A DNA stretch of 64,000 nt from Orychophragmus violaceus. Taxonomy: Eukaryota > Streptophyta > Magnoliopsida > Brassicales > Brassicaceae. The stretch is from assembly GCA_030180135.1 (NCBI GenBank), contig CM058239.1, forward strand, positions 41,515,789 to 41,579,788, given 5' to 3'. Below the pieces are notes generated by a model. The model searched no databases. It was not told where the DNA came from and saw only the letters and a list, made by a program, of their open reading frames with translations. Position numbers and translations under genes: made by a program. Positions 43,037 to 54,330 of this stretch are shown one piece after another; position 1 is the first letter of the stretch, and the number at the start of each line of letters is the position of its first letter.

Positions 43037-43582
43037 ATAGCCCCCCAGCCCATTGATTTCGAGAAGTCGAGGTTAATGGGTGGTGGTCGTTCTTGGGAAG
43101 AGATGCGTGCCTCGGGTGTGACAAGCCTAATGATTACTTTCGCCCCATCCGTAGATCTTGCTTCGATCCAACGGTGAGGAGCGAGCGCGTGAGACGGGCT
43201 GAACTGCTTTTCAGCGCGTCTACAGTCGTTGCGTGCACTGGTTTTGAGAATTTCATCTCTCACCGTAGATTCGGTCGATTATCAACGGCTCGGATTCGAA
43301 GATTGCGAAGAGTCTTTTCGGGCTCATTCTTTTGGTGAAGTGACCTAACTACTGCGCATTCGTAACCGTTGATCTCGAATCGACGGTTTTGAATTTTAGG
43401 AAAAAATGAGAAGTCCAAGCCATCTCGATTCCCTCAGTAATTAATGCGAGTTTGGGAGTCGTACGGACGATACTGCGCACAATCCCCGATATAAATAATC
43501 ATATATATCGTCGAAGGGAGTCCTTCGTCTCCTTACTTTTACTCTGTCTCTTTCTTGTTTGAAGTTTTTCTCCATATTTCTT

Positions 43583-46007
43583 ATGTCGTTAGAGAAAAAG
43601 TATTTTCCCGGAAATTTCCCGTTATCTTTCATGGCCTTGAGAGACCCTGAGGGAGCGATCACGAGTGCGGCGGCGGGATCATTCGGACCGCACCCACCGT
43701 CTTCGTTAACCGTGGACCATATTCAGCAGTTAAGGGCGCTTTGCCGGATTCCAGCGTAAGTTGAAATCGTCATTCCTTCTCCGGCGGTATCCCCCGAAAC
43801 GGTCGTAGAAGGCTACTGCTGCGCCTCCTACACGTATTTCGAAAAATGTGGGCTCTTCTTCCCCATTCCCCGCCTCGTCTTCTTAGTGCTTGCCCAGCTC
43901 CAGCTGGCGTTTTATCAGATGACGCCGAACTTCGTTCGATACGTTATCGGACTTGGAGTCAGGGCTGCGGAGGAAGGGATTGAGTTTGGTCCCGAGGAAT
44001 TGATGCGGGTTTGCTAGGTGAAGCAAGATTCCCGCTTTCCGGGGTCGTATCGTCTTTCTCCTCGGTTTGGGAGGATCCTCGATGGTCTCCCGCCGAGGGA
44101 CGGATGGAGGGACCAATATTTTTTCTTTAGGGTGACCCACCACTCGGTTGGGGAGTTCGATTGCTCGGTCGTTCCCTCGCGGTGGGCTTCCAATGTTGGT
44201 AGGACTCTCGTTTTTACGATCCTATCCCTCTTATTATTATTTTTTTGTTACCAGTCCAATTCCTGACCGGTTTTGTTCTGTATTACAGAGTTTCCTGAAT
44301 CGCTTGACCTTAACCCTGTCACGGAGGCCCTAATAAACCGTCTGAGGAGAGGTGCCGTCGACTGGGACAGTTTCACGGTTGAGCGTGTGCAAGCTATTCT
44401 GAGGTTCGACCCAAGAGGAGTTCCGCAGGGCCGATCTCGGGTCTCTCGGGAACTGCCTTTTCCTCATGTACCTCCTCGGGCTTCTCTGAGTCGGACCGTG
44501 CGACCTCCGCTTCGTATATTTGAGCGGGCAAGAGAGAGTGAGTCTCCCGTTCTTGACGTTTTGTTCGTCGTTATTTGGGAAAAGTCTAAAACATCCTTTT
44601 TTTTATTCTACCGGCCATCCTCCCTCGGGTGAGGGTTCGGATGCTAGCACTCCATCTCATGAGAAGTTATATCGTAGATCGAGGAGTCGCCCAAACGGGA
44701 AAGACCCTATAGACTTGGCGAAAAGGGTGGAGGACGGGAATCTAAGCAACACGCTCTTTTTTGCCATGTGTGATTCTCATCTCCCTTCCGCGGTTATCCC
44801 TCCGAATCCCGGGGCCCGCGATGCGGCTGCAGAGACAAGGGGGGTCCCTCCTTCCCCGGTTGTTCGGAGAGTGGACTCGGTCTCGTCCAGGGAGCCGACT
44901 TTGCGCGGTACTCGTCCGAATGGTTCCGGGAGACCGAATGATCAGAGTGTGGGTGGGGACCTTTCCCCCGTACCGAAGCGTCGGAGGCTCGATACGGAGG
45001 CAAGCTCGAGCGGTTCGAGCGAAGGCGTTGGGATGCCCGGAGGCGCGGCCTGTTTGTCAAGGCACGTCGGGCCCACGGGTGCTCGGCTTCCGGTTGCCGG
45101 GGACATGGCCCTTGGCGACTTGTACGCCAAGATGGCTGAAGCTACTGGGAAGGTATCAACCTTAGTTTCTTGTTCTCGCCTTTCTTTTGTAAGAAAGATT
45201 TTTGAGATTCGTGTGTTTATGTAGTTTCTGGAGGCTATGAACGGACTTATGGCCCAGTCCGAGCACGAGCTTCGCAAGAGATCGCAGGTAGATGAGCTTG
45301 AGGCCGCTAGGAGACTGGCCCGTATTTTGACCGCGGAGCTGCAGGATTCCTTTGCTCGAGAGGAGGAGCTTGAAAGGAAATTGGCTAGGTACGAGGGGAT
45401 ATAAGCCCGGCTATTGGTTCTTGAGAATCGTGAGGAGGATCTCTCTCAGAGGCTTCGGGCGGCCGAAGGTCGGGCGCTGGCCGCTGAAGATGTGAGTCGT
45501 GCCGCGGTGGCGCGAGCTGCCCAAGATCGAGCCGACCTAGAGAGAGTCCTTGTGGGGAGGGACTTCGACATAAAGGTTGCGTCTCACGAGGCGAGGAAGA
45601 AGATGAGTGGAGAATACTTGGAGATCCTAAAAGAGGTTAAGGAGAAGAGCGAGAAGCGGAAGCTTGAAACTAACGCTGAGATTCGCCTCCAAGAGACCCT
45701 GGCCAATATCGAACTCATCGCGGAGCTTGCTTCCGGCGAGCTTGACCTGACTCGGGAAGTGTTGAGGTTGGCCGACCAGAAGAGGACGGCCATGGAAGAC
45801 ATGAACGCCGCAGCGGTCTCTGATTTTAGTGTTGGCAAGTTGAACTTGCCGGCCGTGTCGAGCGACTCAGTTATTTTGGCACGTGCTCCGCCGCCGGCTG
45901 CATCCTGCCCCGATCAGTACGGATTGAGTATCCCGACTGGGGTTGCATCTACCGGAGATCAGGCGGAGGATGGAGACGAGGCTTCCTCGCGCTCGCGGCA
46001 ATCTTGA
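43583..46007 (+). pseudogene. Tat-2 antisense extra gene (Transposase_28-like, coiled coil)
   Basis: It starts at 43583 (MSLEKKYFPGNFPLSFMALR). A stop at 43757 and another at 44016 interrupt a region typical of the putative gypsy-type transposon family (YCCASYTYFEKCGLFFPIPR, FYQMTPNFVRYVIGLGVRAA). A probable intron spans about 44198-44286. The middle part is basic and Ser/Pro-rich (VPKRRRLDTEASSSGSSEGV). After a further intron near 45151-45224 the C-terminus is a long coiled coil (RRLARILTAELQDSFAREEE) with a stop at about 45402, then open from 45414 to TGA at 46005-46007. It has the same position, orientation and architecture as the Tat-1 antisense gene, but the protein sequences are clearly different. 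The function is unknown. Confidence 0.7.
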
Positions 46008-46738
46008 TTGTTCTGTCTTCGCCCCAAGGGGTTTTTGATTGATTTTTTGAACATTTATTTGCCCGAGGGGGCTTTCTTTTATTTTAGTGTTGGGACTCGA
46101 GGATATTGCGTCCTTCTTTCAATGAATCTCTTTTTTGAGTCTTTCATGCCTTAGCATAGACTTTACGGTTTTAGCGTCTTAGCGCGAAATCTTTCGTACT
46201 CGAGTCCGAGTTCTTTCGTAATGTGCAATACGAGTTTGATGTTCAAGGGAAATGATAAATCGGGGTGGACTTACAAAGATTTGTCGTGCGCGGAGGTTTT
46301 TGCGGAAGGGATAATTTCATATCGCTTATTTTAGGAGAGATAATTTCATATCACTTTAGCTCGGGGAGAGGCCATTTCATGTCGCTCGGAAGGGATAATT
46401 TCATATCGCTTTGACTTTGAAGAGATAATTTCATATCACCTGTTCTAGAAGAGATAATTTCATATCACTTTGGCTTTCGAAGAGATAATTTCATATCACT
46501 TTTAGGAATGTATTGGCGAAGTATTTCGCAGTGGCTCTGACCTTTACGACAGAAAGAAACGTTGGATTAAGGGACTTATTTTGTTTTCACAAAGATAAGC
46601 TAGTGTGACTTCGTCAGAAGTTGCTGAGCTCGGTATGAGCTTTGTGTTGGGGGGCGGCTGCGCTCGAAGTCGAGCTGCCTAAGTACCCTTTTTTAAGGGG
46701 ATCAAGCCATTTCGTAGTTCGATTATGTTGATGTACTC
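46008..46738. other. Tat-2 non-coding spacer with minisatellite
   Basis: This stretch lies between two convergent coding regions. From 46303 to 46505 it holds about seven copies of a unit of about 30 bp containing GATAATTTCATATCACTT. No gene is seen. Confidence 0.75.
46303..46505. repeat. Minisatellite, about 30-bp unit, seven copies
   Basis: The word ATAATTTCATATC starts at about 46311, 46340, 46395, 46425, 46454 and 46485. A variant (CATTTCATGTC) fills the slot near 46370. Spacings are 25 to 31 bp. Confidence 0.88.
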
Positions 46739-49700
46739 CTAGTGGAAATACTTTTTGAGGTTGATGATGTTCCAAGGTCGAAGTTCAGGCTTCTGGGTTT
46801 CTACCGACTTGAGTCGGTAGACCCCGTCCTTCACAACGTCAGTGACCTGGTAAGGACCTTCCCACTTTGCTCCTAATTTTCCAGCGTGTTCTTCCTTTTT
46901 ATGGTCGAACACTTTCCGTAAGACGAGCTCTCCTACCTGAAATCTTCGAGTTTTGATTCGGGAATCATAGTAGCGAGCTGCGGCTTGTTGGTAATTCTGG
47001 AGTCGAGCTAATGCGAGGTTCCTTCTTTCGTCGACAAGGTCGAGCTCGTCGGTTATCATCTTGTTGTTAAGTTCCTCTTGTCGTGGGCATTCTTCCTTGC
47101 GGATGCTTGACACGAGAATTTCGGCTGGTACTACCGCCTCGATTCCGTAAGCCATCGAGAAGGGAGTCTCGCCAGTGGATTTGCGGGGGTTAGTCCGGTA
47201 GGCCCAGAGTACGGATGGGAGTTCGTCACTCCAGGTTGTTTTGCACTCGTTGAGACTTTTCTTGAGACCGTTCATAATCGTTTTGTTAGCTGCTTCTGCT
47301 AGCCCGTTCCCTTGGGGGTAGCGTGGCATTGAGTAAGTCAGCTTTATGTTCCAAGTTCTGCAGAACTCTTTGAACGTGTTTGATATGAACTGAGATCCAT
47401 GTCGGCAAACGATGTTTCGCCAGACGAACTCCTTAACGTGAACGTCCTTAACTTTTTGGTATGACTCTGCTTCAATCCACTTGGTGAAGTAGTCCGTCAT
47501 CACCAATAGGTGTGTAGCTTTCTTTTTGCCGGATGCGACTAGCGGTCCCACAATGTCCATTCCCTATCGCATGAATGGGTATGGTGATGAGATAGAGGAG
47601 AGTTTCTCCGACGCTTGGTGGATAATTGGAGCATGCTTTTGGCATTTGTCGCACTTGTTGGAGAAGGATTCGCATTCGGTGGCCATTGTCGGCCAATAGT
47701 AACCTTGCCTTTTGATTCGTACGGCCAATGCTCGTCCCCCGGAATGGCTTCCGCAGGATGCGTCTGTGTAATCACGGCTAGGGCTTGCTTTTTGTCAAGG
47801 CATTTGAGGTAAGGTCCGGAGAGGCTCCTTTTAAAGAGCTCTCCTTGCGTGACACAGTACCTTGCACTCTGTGTTTTAAGTTTCCGCGCCTCCCATTTGT
47901 CGTCGGGAACTTCGCCGTTTGTGATGTATCGAATGATCGGAGTCCTCCAATCTTCGTTGTCATTAGGCTCAGGTCCCTGACTAGTGGATGCGGTTTGAAT
48001 GGGTTCGTCGGGGACGTTCGCGACGTACACGGCGTTTCTAGGATCGAGGTCATCATCAATCTCGATGATGTTGCTACTGGTGCCCCCAGGACATTCTCTG
48101 TGCTTGACATCGTCCTTCATAGCGGGTCCGTCCTCTTTCAAGGACAGGGCTTTGAGGGCTATGTCAATGCTTGGTTTTTCTATCCGTTCGACTGGTATGA
48201 TCCTTTTGAGGTTAGGATCTGATGTCGATGCTAATGTGGCTAGGGCATCGGCTGCAGTGTTTTCCCCTCGTGGGATTCGTGTTAGATCGAAGAATTCGAT
48301 CTGTTCGGCCAGTGTGTGGACTACCCGTAGGTATGCTTCCATCCGTTCGTCTTTGGCCTCGTAGTCGTCATGGTATTGGCTCGTGACCAGTTGGGAATCG
48401 CTGAAGGCATTTACTTCCCGGGCTCCTATTTCTATCGCAAGTCTAAGCCCGACTATCAGCGCTTCGTATTCTGCTTCGTTATTTGATGCGGCGAAGCCCA
48501 GCCTGAACGATTGTTCTAGTACTTCGCCGGTTGGGGAGACCAGCTTTACTCCGACTCCGGATCCTTGCCTCGAGGAAGCTCCATCGACGTAGAGTTTCCA
48601 TTTTTGGGCCGAGGTCGGGTCAAGTTCTATAGTCTGAGGGAGCTCGATTACGAAATCTGCCAGCACTTGTGCTTTTAGGCACGTTCGAGCTTTGTATTCT
48701 ATGTCGTACTCGCTAAGTTCGATATCCCATTTGACCAAACGACCTGACTGGCTTGGACTGTGAAGGATAGTTCTCAGCGGCTGAGAGGTCATTACTATGA
48801 TCGAGTGCGATTGAAAGTACGGTCGGAGTTTCCGAGCCGATGTCACTAGCGCTAAGGCGAGTTTCTCCATGGCGGGGTATCTGGTTTCGGCGTCGATCAA
48901 GGTCTTACTGATGTAATACACCGGCCGTTGCTCGTTTTGTTCCTCGCAAACCAGGACTCCACTTACTGCTGCTGTCGAGACAGCTAAGTAGAGGTAGAGG
49001 GGTTCCCCTTCTACTTGTTTTGCCAGTATGGGTGGTTCGGTTAAGTAAGCTTTGAGTTGAGCGAACGCTTCTTGGCACTTTTCGTCCCAGAGGAACTTTT
49101 TGTTTGCTTTGAGCAAGTGGTAGAAGGGTAGGCATTTATCAGTCGATCTTGAGATGAAGCGATTCAGGGCTCCTATTTTGCCGGTCAGGCGCTGGACTTC
49201 TCGCGTTGTTCTGGGAGATTTCATCTCTATGAACGTTGCGATCTGTTTGGGGTTCGCTTCGATTCCTCTTTCGGTCACTAGGTAACCAAGGAATTCTCCT
49301 GAGGGAACCCCGAAGGTACACTTCGCTGGGTTGAGTTTCATCATGTATTTATTGAGAATGGTAAAACATTCTTTTATTTGGGGGATGTGATCCTCATACC
49401 TGGAAGATTTTACCAGCATATCATCAATGTAGACTTCCATGGTTTTGCCTAGGAGTCCTGAAAACATCTTGTTGACGAGGCGTTGGTAAGTTGCTCCTGC
49501 GTTTTTCAGTCCGAAGGGCATGACTTTGTAGCAGTACGTGCCTTGATCCGTTATGAACGAAGTCTTTTCTTGGTCCTCAGGGTTCATCAATATTTGATTG
49601 TACCCTGAGAACGCGTCCATAAAAGATAGTAGTTGGTGTCCAGCGGTAGCCTCGACCAATCGGTCGATGTGCGGGAGTGGGAAGCTGTCCTTTGGACATG

Positions 49701-50142
49701 CTTTGTTGAGATCCGTGAAATCTACACAGACCCTCCATTTTCCGTTCTGTTTCTTAACCACCACGGGGTTCGCAAGCCAGTCGGGGTACTTGACCTCTCT
49801 GATCGATCCGATTTTTAATAACCGATCGACCTTGTCATTGACGGCTTTGGCCCGCTAGGGACCTAGTTTTTGACGCTTCTGTCTTACCGGTTTGTAGGTT
49901 GGGTCGACATTCAGCTCGTGGCTGGCTACGTCGATATTGATCCCTTTCATGTCTGTTGAAGACCAAGCGAAGGAGTCGACGTTCTGTTTGAGAAAAGAGA
50001 CCAGTTCATTTTTAACTGGCTCTGATAGGTCGATTCCGACGCCAACGAGTCTTTCGGGATGAGCATCGTCTATGCAGACCTGAGTCGTGAGGTCCTTTGG
50101 GGGTCCTATTTGACTAGGGTCGTTCGACCTTTTGGTCTGCAT
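46739..50142 (-). pseudogene. Tat-2 pol: RT, RNase H, aRNase H, integrase; broken
   Basis: The RT linker starts near 50142 (MQTKRSNDPSQIGPPKDLTT), with a TAG at 49857. From 49764 a 741-codon frame is open. It holds the RT (FTDLNKACPKDSFPLPHID, FGLKNAGATYQR, catalytic YIDDMLVK), RNase H (LYLYLAVSTAAVSGVLVCEE), and plant-type RNase H (LYVDGASSRQGSGVGVKLV, SNNEAEYEALIVGLRLAI). A frameshift near 47755 separates the integrase zinc region, and a stop lies at 47573. The integrase core keeps MDIVGPL but reads IVCRHGSQFIS, where Tat-1 has a ten-residue insertion containing the catalytic Asp (VTDNG). The C-terminus GKLGAKWEGPYQVTDVV ends at 46739. The enzyme set cannot be functional. Confidence 0.92.
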
Positions 50143-50172
50143 GGTGGCGAGCTCCTCCTCTTTCTGTAATTG

Positions 50173-50679
50173 CTAAGCAGGGGATTTCTCGATCTGCTTG
50201 TATCCGTTCATGTAGCAATGACGGGAAATCTTTTGACTTCCGTAAATGGTTTTGATCCCTTTGGGAGTTGGGAATTTTACGCATTGGTGGTAGGTCGATG
50301 GTACCGCTTTCATGTCGTATATCCATGGTCGACCTAGGATCGCATTATAGGGAGCTGGCCGATCTACTATGACGAACTCCGTCATTCTTCGAACTCCTCC
50401 AGCGATTACTGGGGCGAAGACAGAGCCCATCGAGTACGTCGTTTCGCCAGCGAAACCTACTAGTGGTGTCTTTTCTTCCACGATCTCGGAGTCGTTGAAG
50501 TCCATCTTTTTGAACGCGTCGTAAAAGAGGACATCTACCGAACTTCCCGTGTCAATCATTATCCTTGAGAGTTCGACATCTCCCACTACTAGACAAACGA
50601 GGAGGGCGTCTTCGTGTGGTTTGTCGAGATTACTTGTCTCGCTTTCGTAGAAAATGATTTCGTGGTCTAGACCCAACAT
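50173..50679 (-). pseudogene. Tat-2 aspartic protease region
   Basis: The minus-strand frame contains the retropepsin active site RIMIDTGSSVDVLFYDAF and the second conserved strand VDRPAPYNAILGRPWIYD. This is the domain that matures Gag-Pol in gypsy elements. It is followed by a stop (SPA then TAG near 50173) before the RT linker, so it is cut off from pol. It is the segment that Tat-1 lacks entirely. Confidence 0.88.
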
Positions 50680-50689
50680 TGGGGTTTTC

Positions 50690-52953
50690 CCCCCTCTGTC
50701 GGTCTCGACTCTTCTTTGAAGAGCTTTGATCGAATTGACCGAGTCGCGGCAAAGCTTGGAGCCACCGAAGATGAAGTCGATTCGTTTAGGGGGTATAGCC
50801 CGTACACCCCCCCCCCCCCCCCCCGCAGATACGAGGGAGATTGATTCTCGAGCGTAAACTTTTAGCAGGAGCCGGAGGCGGGGATAGTGCCGAACCTCCC
50901 GGAGTGCCGCTCAGGTTGAGCTCGCCAAGGATGAACTCGACTCGCTTTCGCGACCCTTGAGGGAGTGTTTCGGGGGACTCCGGCTCTTTTGACTGTTCCC
51001 GTTTGTTCTGAGAAGGCTTTTTGGAGTTCGGCTCCTTGGTCTGTTTGTTTTCCTTTTTGTTGGGCAGAGTTTCCTCCTCGACTTCGAAGTCTTGTTTGCT
51101 TTCGGACTCTCGCTTTTGAGCCTCGGCTTTAGCTTGAGTATAGCAATCTTCGGTCGAGTGTCCTCTTTATTGTGGAAATCACAGAATTTTTCCTTGTCGA
51201 ACTCGAATTTCTTCGAGCTCTTTGGGCTCTCGACCGCGTTGACGTTCCCTGATTTACGGGAATCCTTTTTCGAGTTCGAATTCTGCGAGCCCGACGGGTT
51301 CTTTTCTTTTCGGTGTTTTTCCCTGAGGGCCGTGGTTTCGTCCTCGAGGCGAGCAAAGGCCGATGCGCGATGGAGGGAGTCATCGAGCGTTTGAGGTTCG
51401 CGGACTGTTATTACCTCGCGGAATCTGGTTGAGAACCATAGTCCTCGTCTTAGTGCTTCTATAGCTACCTCGTCTCGTGGGTTCGCGATTTTGGATTTTA
51501 TTTCCTTAAATCGGTCGATGTACGAGCGAAGTGTTTCATCAGGTTTTTGAGAGACGCCAAATAGGGCTGCCTCAGTAGTCTTTTCTTCGATGAAGACGGA
51601 GTATTGTTTGAGGAAAGCCGTCATGAACTGGGTGAAGTTGTCAATGGACCCTTCTTCCAATCCGGCAAACCATTCTAGGGCGGAGCCCGATAGGTTTTCC
51701 GCGAAGAGTCTGCAGAAGGCTGGCTCTTTCTCCTCATCGGTAAGGTACACTCTTGCCATCGCTAGTCGGAATGCCCTGATGTGGGCTTTCGGGTCTGATT
51801 TCCCAGAGAATTCTGGAAACTTAGTTTTCTTGATTTCTCGGATCCTTGCAAACGCGATCCGATCTGTGAACGGTGTTTGTTGTGTTTCTTCGATCACTCG
51901 ATCGATGTCAGGAGCCGCACTTGTTGCCATGTGAACTTTCGAGCTCAGACTGTTGAACTGGGCCTTAGCCTGCTCGATGTATTGTCTAAGCATATCGTGT
52001 TCATCGCCCTCTGCGGGTGCGAACTGGGCTTGTGCCTGACCTGACGTTTGTTCCGGAAAAATGGGGTCGAGGAGATCGATCGGTGGGACCGACCTTGTCT
52101 GGTCGATCTGGGGCGCTCGGAACTGAACTGTGTTTGATCCGTTAAGGAGTCCCGAGCTCGAGGCGAAGGCAGAGCCTCCTAGTTGCCTCGGTCGGATATT
52201 AGAGTTATTCGGGAAAGGTGGTGGCCCGGGTAATGGTCGGTTTCTTGATACGGTTGGATCTGTGACCATTGAACTCGAACTGAATGGGGTCGCTATCGCG
52301 ATAGGGGTCATTGTAGGGCGGAAGCCGCTATTTGACGCATTACCGAAATTTCCCGACGTTCCCGGAGGAGTTACTACCTGGGAGAAGTCCAAGCGGGTAC
52401 ACGGTGGAGGACTTATGGGAGTTCGCGTTGGTCTGCCCCCTTGGCTTTGACTGGCGAGCTCTTCAAGACGGGCGTTAAGGCGCCGCTCTTGTTCGTCGAG
52501 CTGCGCGGCCAGAGAACGGTTCGCGATCTCTTGGGCCCTTGCGCTTGCCTCGTTATTTCTCGTTCGATCTACCAACAGGCTTAGCATCGAACAGATCTCG
52601 GCAAGATCATTTGGCCCTTGTCTCTGTGGAGCAGAAGGTAGTGGTGAATTAGGTCTGGTTATTCCAGATCCACCTCCTGGGGTGGATATCGAATCGTTTC
52701 TCATCCACACCCAGTTTCTGCTCGGATCATTAGTTCCTGACAAAATATTTGTCGGAGTCTGGCTTGTCGCGATTGTTTGAGCGACGGAGCCGGCTGGTGC
52801 CGAGGTCGTAGAGACTGAGGCGGAGCTCGTCAACACGCCGTCGGTCTGACCCATGTTTCTTACCCCGGTGGTGTTCTGAGGAACGTTGTCGACCGTTTGA
52901 GGGAGGTCGACTGGTGGTGTGGCGCTGGGAGAGCCAGTTTGGTCGGGATTCAT
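50690..52953 (-). pseudogene. Tat-2 gag
   Basis: The frame starts at 52953 (MNPDQTGSPSATPPVDLPQT) and is open for 680 codons. A long low-complexity N-terminal half is rich in Ser, Pro and Gly. The capsid domain includes APDIDRVIEETQQTPFTDRI, AFCRLFAENLSGSALEWFAG and YSVFIEEKTTEAALFGVSQK. The zinc knuckle KFCDFHNKEG is cut by a frameshift near 51165, where the other frame continues GHSTEDCYTQAKAEAQKRES, completing a C-x-x-H-type knuckle. A run of 18 C lies at 50807-50824 before the protease. Gag would form the capsid; this copy cannot be expressed as Gag-Pol. Confidence 0.88.
50807..50824. repeat. Homopolymer run of 18 C (G on coding strand)
   Basis: This is a single-base run within the end of Tat-2 gag. 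Such runs are prone to slippage and to sequencing error, and this one may hide or create a frameshift. Confidence 0.9.
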
Positions 52954-53004
52954 CTCGATCTATCGGATCGGATCATGTCTTAAGATAGGAAAAACTATAG
53001 ATAG

Positions 53005-53022
53005 TCCCCACAGTCGGCGCCA
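53005..53022 (-). promoter_or_regulatory. Tat-2 primer binding site
   Basis: Minus-strand TGGCGCCGACTGTGGGGA lies two bases inside the 5' LTR. It is nearly the same as in Tat-1. Confidence 0.8.
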
Positions 53023-53024
53023 AA

Positions 53025-53540
53025 TGTGAGATCCGGGATTCACACTAAGAATTTTTATTCGTGGATTTGGACTTTAGGATATAGAAATGGTATAGTTTCC
53101 TATGAATCATAGACTTTATTGAGATTGATCGTCGAGATAGAACAAACACAATCGAAAAGAGAGTACAAAGTATGGAATCGAGCTATCTAGTCAAAGTGTT
53201 CTTAGCTAGGGTTGGAATGTCTTTAATGAGTCGCCACTTCTTCTTTAAATAGTCTCGACCTTGACCTCTTCGTTCCGATATTTCGGCCTCGTCGTCGTAA
53301 CGATCTTCGAGATTCTCGCGGATCAGTTGAACTTGACAAGACCGAGTTGTTCTATCTCCACGTCATCTTCTGCCGAGCTCGAGCGTCTCCGGCTTCGGCA
53401 TCGTCTGGGCCTCGCCAGGGCGTTTATTCGCTTGGGCCCAACAAAGGAGTCGGCTCTCCTCTTTGTCTTTGATTCTGGAACGGGCTTTCGCATTGTCTGT
53501 TAATGGGCCGAATTTCCTAGAGGAAAATCCAGCACCAACA
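53025..53540 (-). repeat. Tat-2 LTR (right copy, element 5' LTR)
   Basis: It is 516 bp, from TGTGAGATCC to CACCAACA, followed by the CTACA duplication. It is about 98% identical to the left copy apart from the two indels. Confidence 0.92.
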
Positions 53541-53545
53541 CTACA

Positions 53546-54330
53546 TATCCACAAATAACCACGAAAAAAATCGTTGAAGCATATAGCCAAGGATAGCTAC
53601 GACCTAATTCGTGGCTATCACAACTTTAAACCCTAAACAACCCCTAAACCCTAAACAAATCCTAAAATCCTAAATTATAAACAAAAATATAACTAACAAA
53701 ACTTTAATTCCTATAATATATCTATAACTAAAAATCCAGTACTTACAAATTTGATAAATCTAAACCCTAAATAACCCCTAAACCCTAAATAAACCCCAAA
53801 CCCCTAAAATATAAACAAAAATATAACTATTAACATTCAAATAATATAACATATCTAAAATTAAAATTATTAAAAAAATATTTTAAAAATCCTTATTGCA
53901 AACATTCACTTAAACCTTAAACACAATCTTTTAAACCCTAAACATTAAACCATAATCATACCCTAAACCTAACTCTTAGTCATAAACTATAAATCAAAAT
54001 ATAAAATTTAATTATATATACATAAAACTAATATTAAAATCTATAGTATAAACAAAACTAATACATAAAACTAATATACAAAACCCTAAACCCTAAACAA
54101 ACACTAATACTCTAAAGTATAATAAAAAATCTAATTAGTAAAATTTTAAATACTATAACATATCCAAACTAATATTATAAAAAATTCCAAATATATTATT
54201 TTCGAACATTAACTTCAAACCCTAAACACAACCCTTTAAACCCTATATCATAAACTATAATCATATTCTGAACCTTATTTTTAATCATAAAATATCAATT
54301 TAAAATATAAAATATTTATTCATATTTTAC
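53546..54330. repeat. AT-rich region with degenerate telomere-like CCCTAAA words
   Basis: AAACCCTAAAC and variants recur many times (near 53627, 53645, 53762, 53785, 53935, 54085, 54225), mixed with A/T-rich sequence. It is not a tandem telomere. It continues the older repeat into which Tat-2 inserted. No coding frame is seen. Confidence 0.6.

Larger units (their letters stand above)
42501..53540 (-). mobile_element. Tat-2: complete Ty3/gypsy Tat-type retrotransposon (11.0 kb)
   Basis: LTRs at 42501-43036 and 53025-53540 begin TGTGAGATCC and end CACCAACA. An exact 5-bp duplication, CTACA, flanks the element at 42496-42500 and 53541-53545. Minus-strand order is gag, protease, RT, RNase H, aRNase H and integrase, with an antisense gene (43583-46007) between the end of pol and the 3' LTR. 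The primer binding site has the same TGGCGCCG form as Tat-1. The LTRs differ by about ten substitutions and two indels of 6 and 14 bp. The coding regions have several lesions, so it is complete but dead. Confidence 0.93.

Noticed and set aside
46303..46505. CRISPR-like array
   Set aside because: Units of about 30 bp are directly adjacent without unique spacers, in a plant retrotransposon; it is a minisatellite.
53620..54330. Possible true telomere or ancient chromosome fusion site
   Set aside because: The CCCTAAA words are scattered and imperfect, not head-to-tail, and occur in a repeat also flanking Tat-2 on the left.
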